This document shows, piece by piece, positions 25,401-40,000 of a stretch of 64,000 nucleotides of DNA. Source of the DNA: Hydractinia symbiolongicarpus. Its lineage: Eukaryota; Cnidaria; Hydrozoa; Anthoathecata; Hydractiniidae. The stretch is taken from contig NC_079884.1 of NCBI RefSeq assembly GCF_029227915.1, positions 5,396,001 to 5,460,000 on the forward strand, in the 5' to 3' direction. Position numbers and translations under genes: made by a program. Below the pieces are notes generated by a model. It worked only from the letters and a program-made list of their open reading frames with translations. It was not told where the DNA came from and did no database searches. Numbering within the stretch: the first letter of the stretch is position 1; every line of letters begins with the position of its first letter.

Positions 25401-28400
25401 ATGAAAACATTTTTAAAAACTACAAGTCTCATGCGTTTTAGTGGTGAAAAATAAATTTAAAAAATCGTTCGGGAAATGAGTTTACTCCCTGGGTACTTTC
25501 TTTGTATACTTTTGACTATACGGGCCAAGCCCGGGATTTACGGGAAATCGCGGGTTTTCGTTTGCCGGCGATTAAACTGCTTTTATTCAGCATCTCATCA
25601 AAAATGAAAACATTCTTAAAAACTACAAGTCTCATGAGTTTTAGTGGTGAAATAATAATTTAAAAAATCGTTTGGGAAATGAGTTTACTCCCTGGGTACT
25701 TTCTTTGTATACTTTTGACTATACGGGCCGAGTCCGGGATTTAGGGAAATCGCAGGTTTTCGTTTGCCGGCGATTAAACTGCTTTTATTCAGCGTCTCAT
25801 CAAAAATGAAAACATTTTTGAAAACTACAAGTCTCATGCGTTTTAGTGGTGAAAAAGTAATTTAAAAAATCGTCCGGGAAATGAGTTTACTCCCTGGGTA
25901 CTTTCTTTGTATACTTTTGACTATACGGGCCAAGCCCGGGATTTACGGGAAATCGCGGGTTTTCGTTTGCCGGCGATTAAACTGCTTTTATTCAGCGTCT
26001 CATCAAAAATGAAAACATTCTTGAAAACTACAAGTCTCTTGCGTTTTAGTGGTGAAATAATAATTTAAAAAATCGTTTGGGAAATGAGTTTACTCCCTGG
26101 GTACTTTCTTTGTATACTTTTGACTATACGGCCGAGTCCAGGATTTACGGGAAATCGCAGGTTTTCGTTTGCCGGCGATTAAACTTCTTTTATTCAGCGT
26201 CTTATCAAAAATGAAAACATTTTTAAAAACTACAAGGCTCATGCGTTTTAGTGGTGAAAAAGTAATTTAAAAAATCGTTCGGGAAATGAGTTTACTCCCT
26301 GGGTACTTTCTTTGTATACTTTTGAATATACGGGCCAAGCCGTTATTTACGGGAAATCGCGGGTTGTCGTTTGCCGGCGATTAAACTTCTTTTATTCAGC
26401 GTCTCATCAAAAATGAAAACATTTTTAAAAACTACAGGTCTTATGCGTTTTAGTGGTGAAAAAATAATTTAAAAAATCGTTCGGGAAATGAGTTTACTCA
26501 CAGGGTACTTTCTTTGTATACTTTTGACTATACGGGCCGAGTCCGGGATTTACGGGAAATCGCGGATTTTCGTTTGCCGGCGATTAAACTTCTTTTATTC
26601 AGCGTCCCATCAAATATGAATATATTTTTGAAAACTACAAGTCTCATGCGTTTAGTGGTAAAAAAATAATATAAAAAATCGTTCGGGAAATGAGTTTACT
26701 CCCTGGGTACTTTCTTTGTATACTTTTGACTATACGGGCCAAGCCCGGGATACACGGGAAATCGCGGGTTTTCGTTTGCCAGCGATTAAACTTTTTTTTA
26801 TTCAGCGTCTCATCAAAAATGAAAACATTTTTAAAAACTACAAGTCTTATGCGTTTTAGTGGTGAAAAAATAATTTAAAAAATCGTTCTGGAAATGAGTT
26901 TACTCATAGGGTACTTTCTTTGTATACATTCGACTATACGGGCCAAGCCCGGGATTTACGGGAAATCGCGGGTTTTCGTTTTCCGGCGATTAAACCTCTT
27001 TCATTAAGCGTCTCATCAAAAATGAAAACATTTTTAAAAACTACAAGTCTCATGCGTTTTAGTGGTGAAAAAATAATTTAAAAAATCGTTCGGGAAATGA
27101 GTTTACTCCCTGGGTACTTTCTTTGTATACTTTTGACTATACGTGCCAAGCCCGGGATTTACGGGAAATCGCGGGTTTTCGTTTGCCACCGATTAAACTT
27201 TTTTTTATTCAGCGTCTCATCAAAAATGAAAACATTTTTAAAAACTACAAGTCTTATGCGTTTTAGTGGTGAAAAAATAATTTAAAAAATCGCTCTGGAA
27301 ATGAGTTTACTCACAGGGTACTTTCTTTGTATACATTCGACTATACGGGCTAAGCCCGGGATTTACGGGAAATCGCGGGTTTTCGTTTTCCGGCGACTAA
27401 ACCTCTTTCATTAAGCGTCTCATCAAAAATGAAAACATTTTTAAAAACTACAAGTCTCATGCGTTTTAGTGGTGAAAAAAAAATTTAAAAAATCGTTCGG
27501 GAAATGAGTTTACTCCCTGGGTACTTTCTTTGTATACTTTTGACTATACGGGCCAAGCCCGGGATTTACGGGAAATCGCGGGTTTTTGTTTGCCGGCGTT
27601 TAAACTGCTTTTATTCAGCATCTCATCAAAAATGAAAACATTCTTAAAAACTACCAGTCTCATGAGTTTTAGTGGTGAAATAATAATTTAAAAAATCGTT
27701 TGGGAAATGAGTTTACTCCCTGGGTACTTTCTTTGTATACTTTTGACTATACGGGCCGAGTCCGGGATTTAGGGAAATCGCAGGTTTTCGTTTGCCGGCG
27801 ATTAAACTGCTTTTATTCAGCGTCTCATCAAAAATGAAAACATTTTTGAAAACTACAAGTCTCATGCGTTTTAGTGGTGAAAAAGTAATTTAAAAAATCG
27901 TCCGGGAAATGAGTTTACTCCCTGGGTACTTTCTTTGTATACTTTTGACTATACGGGCCAAGCCCGGACTTACGGGAAATCGCGGGTTTTCGTTTGCCGG
28001 CGATTAAACTGCTTTTATTCAGCGTCTCATCAAAAATGAAAACATTCTTGAAAACTACAAGTCTCTTGCGTTTTAGTGGTGAAATAATAATTTAAAAAAT
28101 CGTTTGGGAAATGAGTTTACTCCCTGGGTACTTTCTTTGTATACTTTTGACTATACGGCCGAGTCCAGGATTTACGGGAAATCGCAGGTTTTCGTTTGCC
28201 GGCGATTAAACTTCTTTTATTCAGCGTCTTATCAAAAATGAAAACATTTTTAAAAACTACAAGGCTCATGCGTTTTAGTGGTGAAAAAGTAATTTAAAAA
28301 ATCGTTCGGGAAATGAGTTTACTCCCTGGGTACTTTCTTTGTATACTTTTGAATATACGGGCCAAGCCGTTATTTACGGGAAATCGCGGGTTGTCGTTTG

Positions 28401-30819
28401 CCGGCGATTAAACTTCTTTTATTCAGCGTCTCATCAAAAATGAAAACATTTTTAAAAACTACAGGTCTTATGCGTTTTAGTGGTGAAAAAATAATTTAAA
28501 AAATCGTTCGGGAAATGAGTTTACTCACAGGGTACTTTCTTTGTATACTTTTGACTATACGGGCCGAGTCCGGGATTTACGGGAAATCGCGGATTTTCGT
28601 TTGCCGGCGATTAAACTTCTTTTATTCAGCGTCCCATCAAATATGAATATATTTTTGAAAACTACAAGTCTCATGCGTTTAGTGGTAAAAAAATATTATA
28701 AAAAATCGTTCGGGAAATGAGTTTACTCCCTGGGTACTTTCTTTGTATACTTTTGACTATACGGGCCAAGCCCGGGATATACGGGAAATCGCGGGTTTTC
28801 GTTTGCCAGCGATTAAACTTTTTTTTATTCAGCGTCTCATCAAAAATGAAAACATTTTTAAAAACTACAAGTCTTATGCGTTTTAGTGGTGAAAAAATAA
28901 TTTAAAAAATCGTTCTGGAAATGAGTTTACTCATAGGGTACTTTCTTTGTATACATTCGACTATACGGGCCAAGCCCGGGATTTACGGGAAATCGCGGGT
29001 TTTCGTTTTCCGGCGATTAAACCTCTTTCATTAAGCGTCTCATCAAAAATGAAAACATTTTTAAAAACTACAAGTCCCATGCGTTTTAGTGGTGAAAAAA
29101 AATTTAAAAAATCGTTCGGGAAATGAGTTTACTCCCTGGGTACTTTCTTTGTATACATTCGACTATACGGGCCAAGCCCCGGATTTACGGGAAAACGCGG
29201 GATTTCGTTTGCCGGCGATTAAACCTCTTTCATTAAGCGTCTCATCAAAAATGAAAACATTTTTGAAAACTACAAGTCTCATGCGTTTTAGTGGTGAAAA
29301 AATAATTTAAAAAATCGTTCGGGAAATGAGTTTACTCCCTGGGTACTTTCTTTGTATACTTTTGACTATACGGGCCGAGTCCGGGATTTACGGGAAATCG
29401 CGGATTTTCGTTTGCCGGCGATTAAACTTCTTTTATTCAGCGTCCCATCAAATATGAATATATTTTTGAAAACTACAAGTCTCATGCGTTTAGTGGTAAA
29501 AAAATATTATAAAAAATCGTTCGGGAAATGAGTTTACTCCCTGGGTACTTTCTTTGTATACTTTTGACTATACGGGCCGAGTCCGGGATTTACGGGAAAT
29601 CGCGGATTTTCGTTTGCCGGCGATTAAACTTCTTTTATTCAGCGTCCCATCAAATATGAATATATTTTTGAAAACTACAAGTCTCATGCGTTTAGTGGTA
29701 AAAAAATATTATAAAAAATCGTTCGGGAAATGAGTTTACTCCCTGGGTACTTTCTTTGTATACTTTTGACTATACGGGCCAAGCCCGGGATATACGGGAA
29801 ATCGCGGGTTTTCGTTTGCCAGCGATTAAACTTTTTTTTATTCAGCGTCTCATCAAAAATGAAAACATTTTTAAAAACTACAAGTCTTATGCGTTTTAGT
29901 GGTGAAAAAATAATTTAAAAAATCGTTCTGGAAATGAGTTTACTCATAGGGTACTTTCTTTGTATACATTCGACTATACGGGCCAAGCCCGGGATTTACG
30001 GGAAATCGCGGGTTTTCGTTTTCCGGCGATTAAACCTCTTTCATTAAGCGTCTCATCAAAAATGAAAACATTTTTAAAAACTACAAGTCCCATGCGTTTT
30101 AGTGGTGAAAAAAAATTTAAAAAATCGTTCGGGAAATGAGTTTACTCCCTGGGTACTTTCTTTGTATACATTCGACTATACGGGCCAAGCCCCGGATTTA
30201 CGGGAAAACGCGGGATTTCGTTTGCCGGCGATTAAACCTCTTTCATTAAGCGTCTCATCAAAAATGAAAACATTTTTGAAAACTACAAGTCTCATGCGTT
30301 TTAGTGGTGAAAAAATAATTTAAAAAATCGTTCGGGAAATGAGTTTACTCCCTGGGTACTTTCTTTGTATACTTTTGACTATACGTGCCAAGCCCGGGAT
30401 TTACGGGAAATCGCGGGTTTTCGTTTGCCGGCGATTAAACTTTTTTTTATTCAGCGTCTCATCAAAAATGAAAACATTTTTAAAAACTACAAGTCTTATG
30501 CGTTTTAGTGGTGAAAAAATAATTTAAAAAATCGCTCTGGAAATGAGTTTACTCACAGGGTACTTTCTTTGTATACATTCGACTATACGGGCTAAGCCCG
30601 GGATTTACGGGAAATCGCGGGTTTTCGTTTTCCGGCGACTAAACCTCTTTCATTAAGCGTCTCATCAAAAATGAAAACATTTTTAAAAACTACAAGTCTC
30701 ATGCGTTTTAGTGGTGAAAAAAAAATTTAAAAAATCGTTCGGGAAATGAGTTTACTCCCTGGGTACTTTCTTTGTATACTTTTGACTATACGGGCCAAGC
30801 CCGGGATTTACGGGAAATC

Positions 30820-33800
30820 GCGGGTTTTCGTTTGCCGGCGATTAAACTGCTTTTATTCAGCATCTCATCAAAAATGAAAACATTCTTGAAAACTACAAGT
30901 CTCATGAGTTTTAGTGGTGAAATAATAATTTAAAAAATCGTTTGGGAAATGAGTTTACTGCCTGGGTACTTTCTTTGTATACTTTTGACTATACGGGCCG
31001 AGTCCGGGATTTAGGGAAATCGCAGGTTTTCGTTTGCCGGCGATTAAACTGCTTTTATTCAGCGTCTCATCAAAAATGAAAACATTTTTGAAAACTACAA
31101 GTCTCATGCGTTTTAGTGGTGAAAAAGTAATTTAAAAAATCGTCCGGGAAATGAGTTTACTCCCTGGGTACTTTCTTTGTATACTTTTGACTATACGGGC
31201 CAAGCCCAGGATTTACGGGAAATCGCGGGTTTTCGTTTGCCGGCGATTAAACTGCTTTTATTCAGCGTCTCATCAAAAATGAAAACATTCTTGAAAACTA
31301 CAAGTCTTATGCGTTTTAGTGGTGAAAAAATAATTTAAAAAATCGCTCTGGAAATGAGTTTACTCACAGGGTACTTTCTTTGTATACATTCGACTATACG
31401 GGCCAAGCTCGGGATTTACGGGAAATCGCGGGTTTTCGTTTTCCGGCGACTAAACCTCTTTCATTAAGCGTATCATCAAAAATGAAAACATTTTTAAAAA
31501 CTACAAGTCTCATGCGTTTTAGTGGTGAAAAAAAAATTTAAAAAATCGTTCGGGAAATGAGTTTACTCCCTGGGTACTTTCTTTGTATACTTTTGACTAT
31601 ACGGGCCAAGCCCGGGATTTACGGGAAATCGCGGGTTTTCGTTTGCCGGCGATTAAACTGCTTTTATTCAGCATCTCATCAAAAATGAAAACATTCTTGA
31701 AAACTACAAGTCTCATGAGTTTTAGTGGTGAAATAATAATTTAAAAAATCGTTTGGGAAATGAGTTTACTCCCTGGGTACTTTCTTTGTATACTTTTGAC
31801 TATACGGGCCGAGTCCGGGATTTAGGGAAATCGCAGGTTTTCGTTTGCCGGCGATTAAACTGCTTTTATTCAGCGTCTCATCAAAAATGAAAACATTTTT
31901 GAAAACTACAAGTCTCATGCGTTTTAGTGGTGAAAAAGTAATTTAAAAAATCGTCCGGGAAATGAGTTTACTCCCTGGGTACTTTCCTTGTATACTTTTG
32001 ACTATACGGGCCAAGCCCAGGATTTACGGGAAATCGCAGGTTTTTGTTTGCCGGCGATTAAACTGCTTTTATTCAGCGTCTCATCAAAAATGAAAACATT
32101 CTTGAAAACTACAAGTCTCTTGCGTTTTAGTGGTGAAATAATAATTTAAAAAATCGTTTGGGAAATGAGTTTACTCCCTGGGTACTTTCTTTGTATACTT
32201 TTGACTATACGGCCGAGTCCAGGATTTACGGGAAATCGCAGGTTTTCGTTTGCCGGCGATTAAACTTCTTTTATTCAGCGTCTTATCAAAAATGAAAACA
32301 TTTTTAAAAACTACAAGGCTCATGCGTTTTAGTGGAGAAAGAGTAATTTAAAAAATCGTTCGGGAAATGAGTTCACTCCCTGGGTACTTTCTTTGTATAC
32401 TTTTGAATATACGGGCCAAGCCGTTATTTACGGGAAATCGCGGGTTTTCGTTTGCCGGCGATTAAACTGCTTTTATTCAGCATCTCATCAAAAATGAAAA
32501 CATTCTTGAAAACTACAAGTCTCATGAGTTTTAGTGGTGAAATAATAATTTAAAAAATCGTTTGGGAAATGAGTTTACTGCCTGGGTACTTTCTTTGTAT
32601 ACTTTTGACTATACGGGCCGTGTCCGGGATTTAGGGAAATCGCAGGTTTTCGTTTGCCGGCGATTAAACTGCTTTTATTCAGCGTCTCATCAAAAATGAA
32701 AACATTTTTGAAAACTACAAGTCTCATGCGTTTTAGTGGTGAAAAAGTAATTTAAAAAATCGTCCGGGAAATGAGTTTACTCCCTGGGTACTTTCTTTGT
32801 ATACTTTTGACTATACGGGCCAAGCCCAGGATTTACGGGAAATCGCGGGTTTTCGTTTGCCGGCGATTAAACTGCTTTTATTCAGCGTCTCATCAAAAAT
32901 GAAAACATTCTTGAAAACTACAAGTCTTATGCGTTTTAGTGGTGAAAAAATAATTTAAAAAATCGCTCTGGAAATGAGTTTACTCACAGGGTACTTTCTT
33001 TGTATACATTCGACTATACGGGCCAAGCCCGGGATTTACGGGAAATCGCGGGTTTTCGTTTTCCGGCGACTAAACCTCTTTCATTAAGCGTCTCATCAAA
33101 AATGAAAACATTTTTAAAAACTACAAGTCTCATGCGTTTTAGTGGTGAAAAAAAAATTTAAAAAATCGTTCGGGAAATGAGTTTACTCCATGGGTACTTT
33201 CTTTGTATACTTTTGACTATAAGGGCCAAGCCCGGGATTTACGGGAAATCGCGGGTTTTCGTTTGCCGGCGATTAAACTGCTTTTATTCAGCATCTCATC
33301 AAAAATGAAAACATTCTTGAAAACTACAAGTCTCATGAGTTTTAGTGGTGAAATAATAATTTAAAAAATCGTTTGGGAAATGAGTTTACTCCCTGGGTAC
33401 TTTCTTTGTATACTTTTGACTATACGGGCCGAGTCCGGGATTTAGGGAAATCGCAGGTTTTCGTTTGCCGGCGATTAAACTGCTTTTATTCAGCGTCTCA
33501 TCAAAAATGAAAACATTTTTAAAAACTACAAGTCTCATGCGTTTTAGTGGTGAAAAAGTAATTTAAAAAATCGTCCGGGAAATGAGTTTACTCCCTGGGT
33601 ACTTTCCTTGTATACTTTTGACTATACGGGCCAAGCCCAGGATTTACGGGAAATCGCAGGTTTTTGTTTGCCGGCGATTAAACTGCTTTTATTCAGCGTC
33701 TCATCAAAAATGAAAACATTCTTGAAAACTACAAGTCTCTTGCGTTTTAGTGGTGAAATAATAATTTAAAAAATCGTTTGGGAAATGAGTTTACTCCCTG

Positions 33801-34059
33801 GGTACTTTCTTTGTATACTTTTGACTATACGGCCGAGTCCAGGATTTACGGGAAATCGCAGGTTTTCGTTTGCCGGCGATTAAACTTCTTTTATTCAGCG
33901 TCTTATCAAAAATGAAAACATTTTTAAAAACTACAAGGCTCATGCGTTTTAGTGGTGAAAAAGTAATTTAAAAAATCGTTCGTGAAATGAGTTTACTCCC
34001 TGGGTACTTTCTTTGTATACTTTTGAATTTACGGGCCAAGCCGTTATTTACGGGAAATC
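30820..34059. repeat. Higher-order repeat, 8 monomers (1,620 bp) in two copies
   Basis: The rare variants TTTACTGCCTGG (about 30955 and 32575) and ACTTTCCTTG (31981 and 33601) both recur 1,620 bases apart. Boundaries are approximate. Confidence 0.8.
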
Positions 34060-37000
34060 GCGGGTTGTCGTTTGCCGGCGATTAAACTTCTTTTATTCAG
34101 CGTCTCATCAAAAATGAAAACATTTTTAAAAACTACAGGTCTTATGCGTTTTAGTGGTGAAAAAATAATTTAAAAAATCGTTCGGGAAATGAGTTTACTC
34201 ACAGGGTACTTTCTTTGTATACTTTTGACTATACGGGCCGAGTCCGGGATTTAGGGAAATCGCAGGTTTTCGTTTGCCGGCGATTAAACTGCTTTTATTC
34301 AGCGTCTCATCAAAAATGAAAACATTCTTGAAAACTACAAGTCTCATGCGTTTTAATGGTGAAATAATAATTTAAAAAATCGTTCGGGAAATGAGTTTAC
34401 TCCCTGGGTACTTTCTTTGTATACTTTTGAATATACGGGCCAAGCCGGGATTTACGGGAAATCGCGGGTTTTCGTCTGCCGGCGATTAAACTTCTTTTAT
34501 TCAGCGTCTCATCAAAAATGAAAACATTTTTAAAAACTACAGGTCTTATGCGTTTTAGTGGTGAAAAAATAATTTAAAAAATCGTTCTGGAAATGAGTTT
34601 ACTCACAGGGTACTTTCTTTATATACATTCGACTATACGTGCCAAGCCCGGGATTTACGGGAAATCGCGGGTTTTCGTTTGCCGGCGATTAAACTGCTTT
34701 TATTCAGCGTCTCATCAAAAATGAAAACATTCTTGAAAACTACAAGTCTCATGCGTTTTAGTGGTGAAATAATAATTTAAAAAATCGTTTGGGAAATGAG
34801 TTTACTCCCTTGGTACTTTCTTTGTATACTTTTGACTATATGGGCAGAGTCCAGGATTTACGGGAAATCGCAGGTTTTCGTTTGCCGGCGATTAAACTTC
34901 TTTTATTCAGCGTCTCATCAAAAATGAAAACATTTTTAAAAACTGCAAGTCTCATGCGTTTTAGTGGTGAAAAAGTAATTTAAAAAATCGTTCGGGAAAT
35001 GAGTTTACTCCCTGGGTACTTTCTTTGTATACTTTTGAATATACGGGCCGAGTCCGGGATTTAGGGAAATCGCAGGTTTTCGTTTGCCGGCGATTAAACT
35101 GCTTTTATTCAGCGTCTCATCAAAAATGAAAACATTCTTGAAAACTACAAGTCTCATGCGTTTTAATGGTGAAATAATAATTTAAAAAATCGTTCGGGAA
35201 ATGAGTTTACTCCCTGGGTACTTTCTTTGTATACTTTTGAATATACGGGCCAAGCCGGGATTTACGGGAAATCGCGGGTTTTCGTCTGCCGGCGATTAAA
35301 CTTCTTTTATTCAGCGTCTCATCAAAAATGAAAACATTTTTAAAAACTACAGGTCTTATGCGTTTTAGTGGTGAAAAAATAATTTAAAAAATCGTTCTGG
35401 AAATGAGTTTACTCACAGGGTACTTTCTTTATATACATTCGACTCTACGTGCCAAGCCCGGGATTTACGGGAAATCGCGGGTTTTCGTTTGCCGGCGATT
35501 AAACTGCTTTTATTCAGCGTCTCATCAAAAATGAAAACATTCTTGAAAACTACAAGTCTCATGCGTTTTAGTGGTGAAATAATAATTTAAAAAATCGTTT
35601 GGGAAATGAGTTTACTCCCTTGGTACTTTCTTTGTATACTTTTGACTATATGGGCAGAGTCCAGGATTTACGGGAAATCGCAGGTTTTCGTTTGCCGGCG
35701 ATTAAACTTCTTTTATTCAGCGTCTCATCAAAAATGAAATCATTTTTAAAAACTGCAAGTCTCATGCGTTTTAGTGGTGAAAAAGTAATTTAAAAAATCG
35801 TTCGGGAAATGAGTTTACTCCCTGGGTACTTTCTTTGTATACTTTTGAATATACGGGCCAAGCCGTTATTTACGGGAAATCGCGGGTTGTCGTTTGCCGG
35901 CGATTAAACTTCTTTTATTCAGCGTCTCATCAAAAATGAAAACATTTTTAAAAACTACAGGTCTTATGCATTTTAGTGGTGAAAAAATAATTTAAAAAAT
36001 CGTTCGGGAAATGCGTTTACTCACAGGGTACTTTCTTTGTATACTTTTGACTATACGGGCCGAGTCCGGGATTTACGGGAAATCGCGGATTTTCGTTTGC
36101 CGGCGATTAAACTTCTTTTATTCAGCGTCCCATCAAATATGAAAATATTTTTGAAAACTACAAGTCTCATGCGTTTAGTGGTAAAAAAATAATATAAAAA
36201 ATCATTCGGGAAATGAGTTTACTCCCTGGGTACTTTCTTTGTATACTTTTGACTATACGGGCCGAGTCCGGGATTTAGGGAAATCGCGGGTTGTCGTTTG
36301 CCGGCGATTAAACTTCTTTTATTCAGCGTCTCATCAAAAATGAAAACATTTTTAAAAACTACAGGTCTTATGCATTTTAGTGGTGAAAAAATAATTTAAA
36401 AAATCGTTCGGGAAATGCGTTTACTCACAGGGTACTTTCTTTGTATACTTTTGACTATACGGGCCGAGTCCGGGATTTACGGGAAATCGCGGATTTTCGT
36501 TTGCCGGCGATTAAACTTCTTTTATTCAGCGTCCCATCAAATATGAAAATATTTTTGAAAACTACAAGTCTCATGCGTTTAGTGGTAAAAAAATAATATA
36601 AAAAATCATTCGGGAAATGAGTTTACTCCCTGGGTACTTTCTTTGTATACTTTTGACTATACGGGCCGAGTCCGGGTTTTAGGGAAATCGCAGGTTTTCG
36701 TTTGCCGGCGATTAAACTGCTTTTATTCAGCGTCTCATCAAAAATGAAAACATTCTTGAAAACTACAAGTCTCATGCGTTTTAGTGGTGAAATAATAATT
36801 TAAAAAATCGTTCGGGAAATGAGTTTACTCCCTGGGTACTTTCTTTGTATACTTTTGAATATACGGGCCAAGCCGGGATTTACGGGAAATCGCGGGTTTT
36901 CGTCTGCCGGCGATTAAACTTCTTTTATTCAGCGTCTCATCAAAAATGAAAACATTTTTAAAAAGTACAGGTCTCATGCGTTTTAGTGGTGAAAAAGTAA

Positions 37001-40000
37001 TTTAAAAAATCGTTCGGGAAATGAGTTTACTCCCTGGGTACTTTCTTTGTATACTTTTGACTATACGGGCCAAGCCCGGGATTTACGGGAAATCGCGGGT
37101 TTTCGTTTGCCGGCGATTAAACTTTTTTTTATTCAGCGTCTCATCAAAAATGAAAACATTTTTAAAAACTACAAGTCTTATGCGTTTTAGTGGTGAAAAA
37201 ATAATTTAAAAAATCGTTCGGGAAATGAGTTTACTCACAGGGTACTTTCTTTGTATACTTTTGACTATACGGGCCGAGTCCGGGATTTACGGGAAATCGC
37301 GGATTTTCGTTTGCCGGCGATTAAACTTCTTTTATTCAGCGTCCCATCAAATATGAATATATTTTTGAAAACTACAAGTCTCATGCGTTTAGTGGTAAAA
37401 AAATAATATAAAAAATCGTTCGGGAAATGAGTTTACTCCCTGGGTACTTTCTTTGTATACTTTTGACTATACGGGCCAAGCCCGGGATATACGGGAAATC
37501 GCGGGTTTTCGTTTGCCAGCGATTAAACTTCTTTTATTCAGCGTCTCATCAAAAATGAAAACATTTTTAAAAACTACAAGTCTTATGCGTTTTAGTGGTG
37601 AAAAAATAATTTAAAAAATCGTTCTGGAAATGAGTTTACTCCCTGGGTACTTTCTTTGTATACTTTTGACTACACGGGCCGAGTCCGGGATTTAGAGAAA
37701 TCGCAGGTTTTCGTTTGCCGGCGATTAAACTTCTTTTATTCAGCGTCTCATCAAAAATGAAAACATTTTTAAAAACTACAGGTCTTATGCGTTTTAGTGG
37801 TGAAAAAATAATTTAAAAAATCGTTCTGGAAATGAGTTTACTCACAGGGTACTTTCTTTATATACATTCGACTATACGTGCCAAGCCCGGGATTTACGGG
37901 AAATCGCGGGTTTTCGTTTGTCGGCGATTAAACTTCTTTTATTCAGCGTCCCATCAAATATGAAAATATTTTTGAAAACTACAAGTCTCATGCGTTTAGT
38001 GGTAAAAAAATAATATAAAAAATCGTTCGGGAAATGAGTTTACTCCCTGGGTACTTTCTTTGTATAATTTTGACTATACGGGCCAAGCCCGGGATATACG
38101 GGAAATCGCGGGTTTTCGTTTGCCAGCGATTAAACTTCTTTTATTCAGCGTCTCATCAAAAATGAAAACATTTTTAAAAACTACAAGTCTTATGCGTTTT
38201 AGTGGTGAAAAAATAATTTAAAAAATCGTTCTGGAAATGAGTTTACTTCCTGGGTACTTTCTTTGTATACTTTTGACTATACGGGCCGAGTCCGGGATTT
38301 AGGGAAATCGCGGGTTTTCGTTTTCCGGCGATTAAACCTCTTTCATTAAGCGTCTCATCAAAAATGAAAACATTTTTAAAAACTACAAGTCCCATGCGTT
38401 TTAGTGGTGAAAAAAAAATTTAAAAAATCGTTCGGGAAATGAGTTTACTCCCTGGGTACTTTCTTTGTATACATTCGACTATACAGGCCAAGCCCCGGAT
38501 TTACGGGAAAACGCGGGATTTCGTTTGCCGGCGATTAAACCTCTTTCATTAAGCGTCTCATCAAAAATGAAAACATTTTTGAAAACTACAAGTCTCATGC
38601 GTTTTAGTGGTGAAAAAATAATTTAAAAAATCGTTCGGGAAATGAGTTTACTCCCTGGGTACTTTCTTTGTATACTTTTGACTATACGTGCCAAGCCCGG
38701 GATTTACGGGAAATCGCGGGTTTTCGTTTGCCGGCGATTAAACTTTTTTTATTCAGCGTCTCATCAAAAATGAAAACATTTTTAAAAACTACAAGTCTTA
38801 TGCGTTTTAGTGGTGAAAAAATAATTTAAAAAATCGCTCTGGAAATGAGTTTACTCACAGGGTACTTTCTTTGTATACATTCGTCTATACGGGCCAAGCC
38901 CGGGATTTACGGGAAATCGCGGGTTTTCGTTTTCCGGCGACTAAACCTCTTTCATTAAGCGTCTCATCAAAAATGAAAACATTTTTAAAAACTACAAGTC
39001 TCATGCGTTTTAGTGGTGAAAAAAAAATTTAAAAAATCGTTCGGGAAATGAGTTTACTCCCTTGGTACTTTCTTTGTATACATTCGACTATACAGGCCAA
39101 GCCCCGGATTTACGGGAAAACGCGGGATTTCGTTTGCCGGCGATTAAACCTCTTTCATTAAGCGTCTCATCAAAAATGAAAACATTTTTGAAAACTACAA
39201 GTCTCATGCGTTTTAGTGGTGAAAAAATAATTTAAAAAATCGTTCGGGAAATGAGTTTACTCCCTGGGTACTTTCTTTGTATACTTTTGACTATACGTGC
39301 CAAGCCCCGGATTTACGGGAAATCGCGGGTTTTCGTTTGCCGGCGATTAAACTTTTTTTCATTCAGCGTCTCATCAAAAATGAAAACATTTTTAAAAACT
39401 ACAAGTCTTATGCGTTTTAGTGGTGAAAAAATAATTTAAAAAATCGCTCTGGAAATGAGTTTACTCACAGGGTACTTTCTTTGTATACATTCGACTATAC
39501 GGGCCAAGCCCGGGATTTACGGGAAATCGCGGGTTTTCGTTTTCCGGCGACTAAACCTCTTTCATTAAGCGTCTCATCAAAAATGAAAACATTTTTAAAA
39601 ACTACAAGTCTCATGCGTTTTAGTGGTGAAAAAAAAATTTAAAAAATCGTTCGGGAAATGAGTTTACTCCCTGGGTACTTTCTTTGTATACTTTTGACTA
39701 TACGGGCCAAGCCCGGGATTTACGGGAAATCGCGGGTTTTCGTTTGCCGGCGATTAAACTGCTTTTATTCAGCATCTCATCAAAAATGAAAACATTCTTG
39801 AAAACTACAAGTCTCATGAGTTTTAGTGGTGAAATAATAATTTAAAAAATCGTTTGGGAAATGAGTTTACTCCCTGGGTACTTTCTTTGTATGCTTTTGA
39901 CTATACGGGCCGAGTCCGGGATTTAGGGAAATCGCAGGTTTTCGTTTGCCGGCGATTAAACTGCTTTTATTCAGCGTCTCATCAAAAATGAAAACATTTT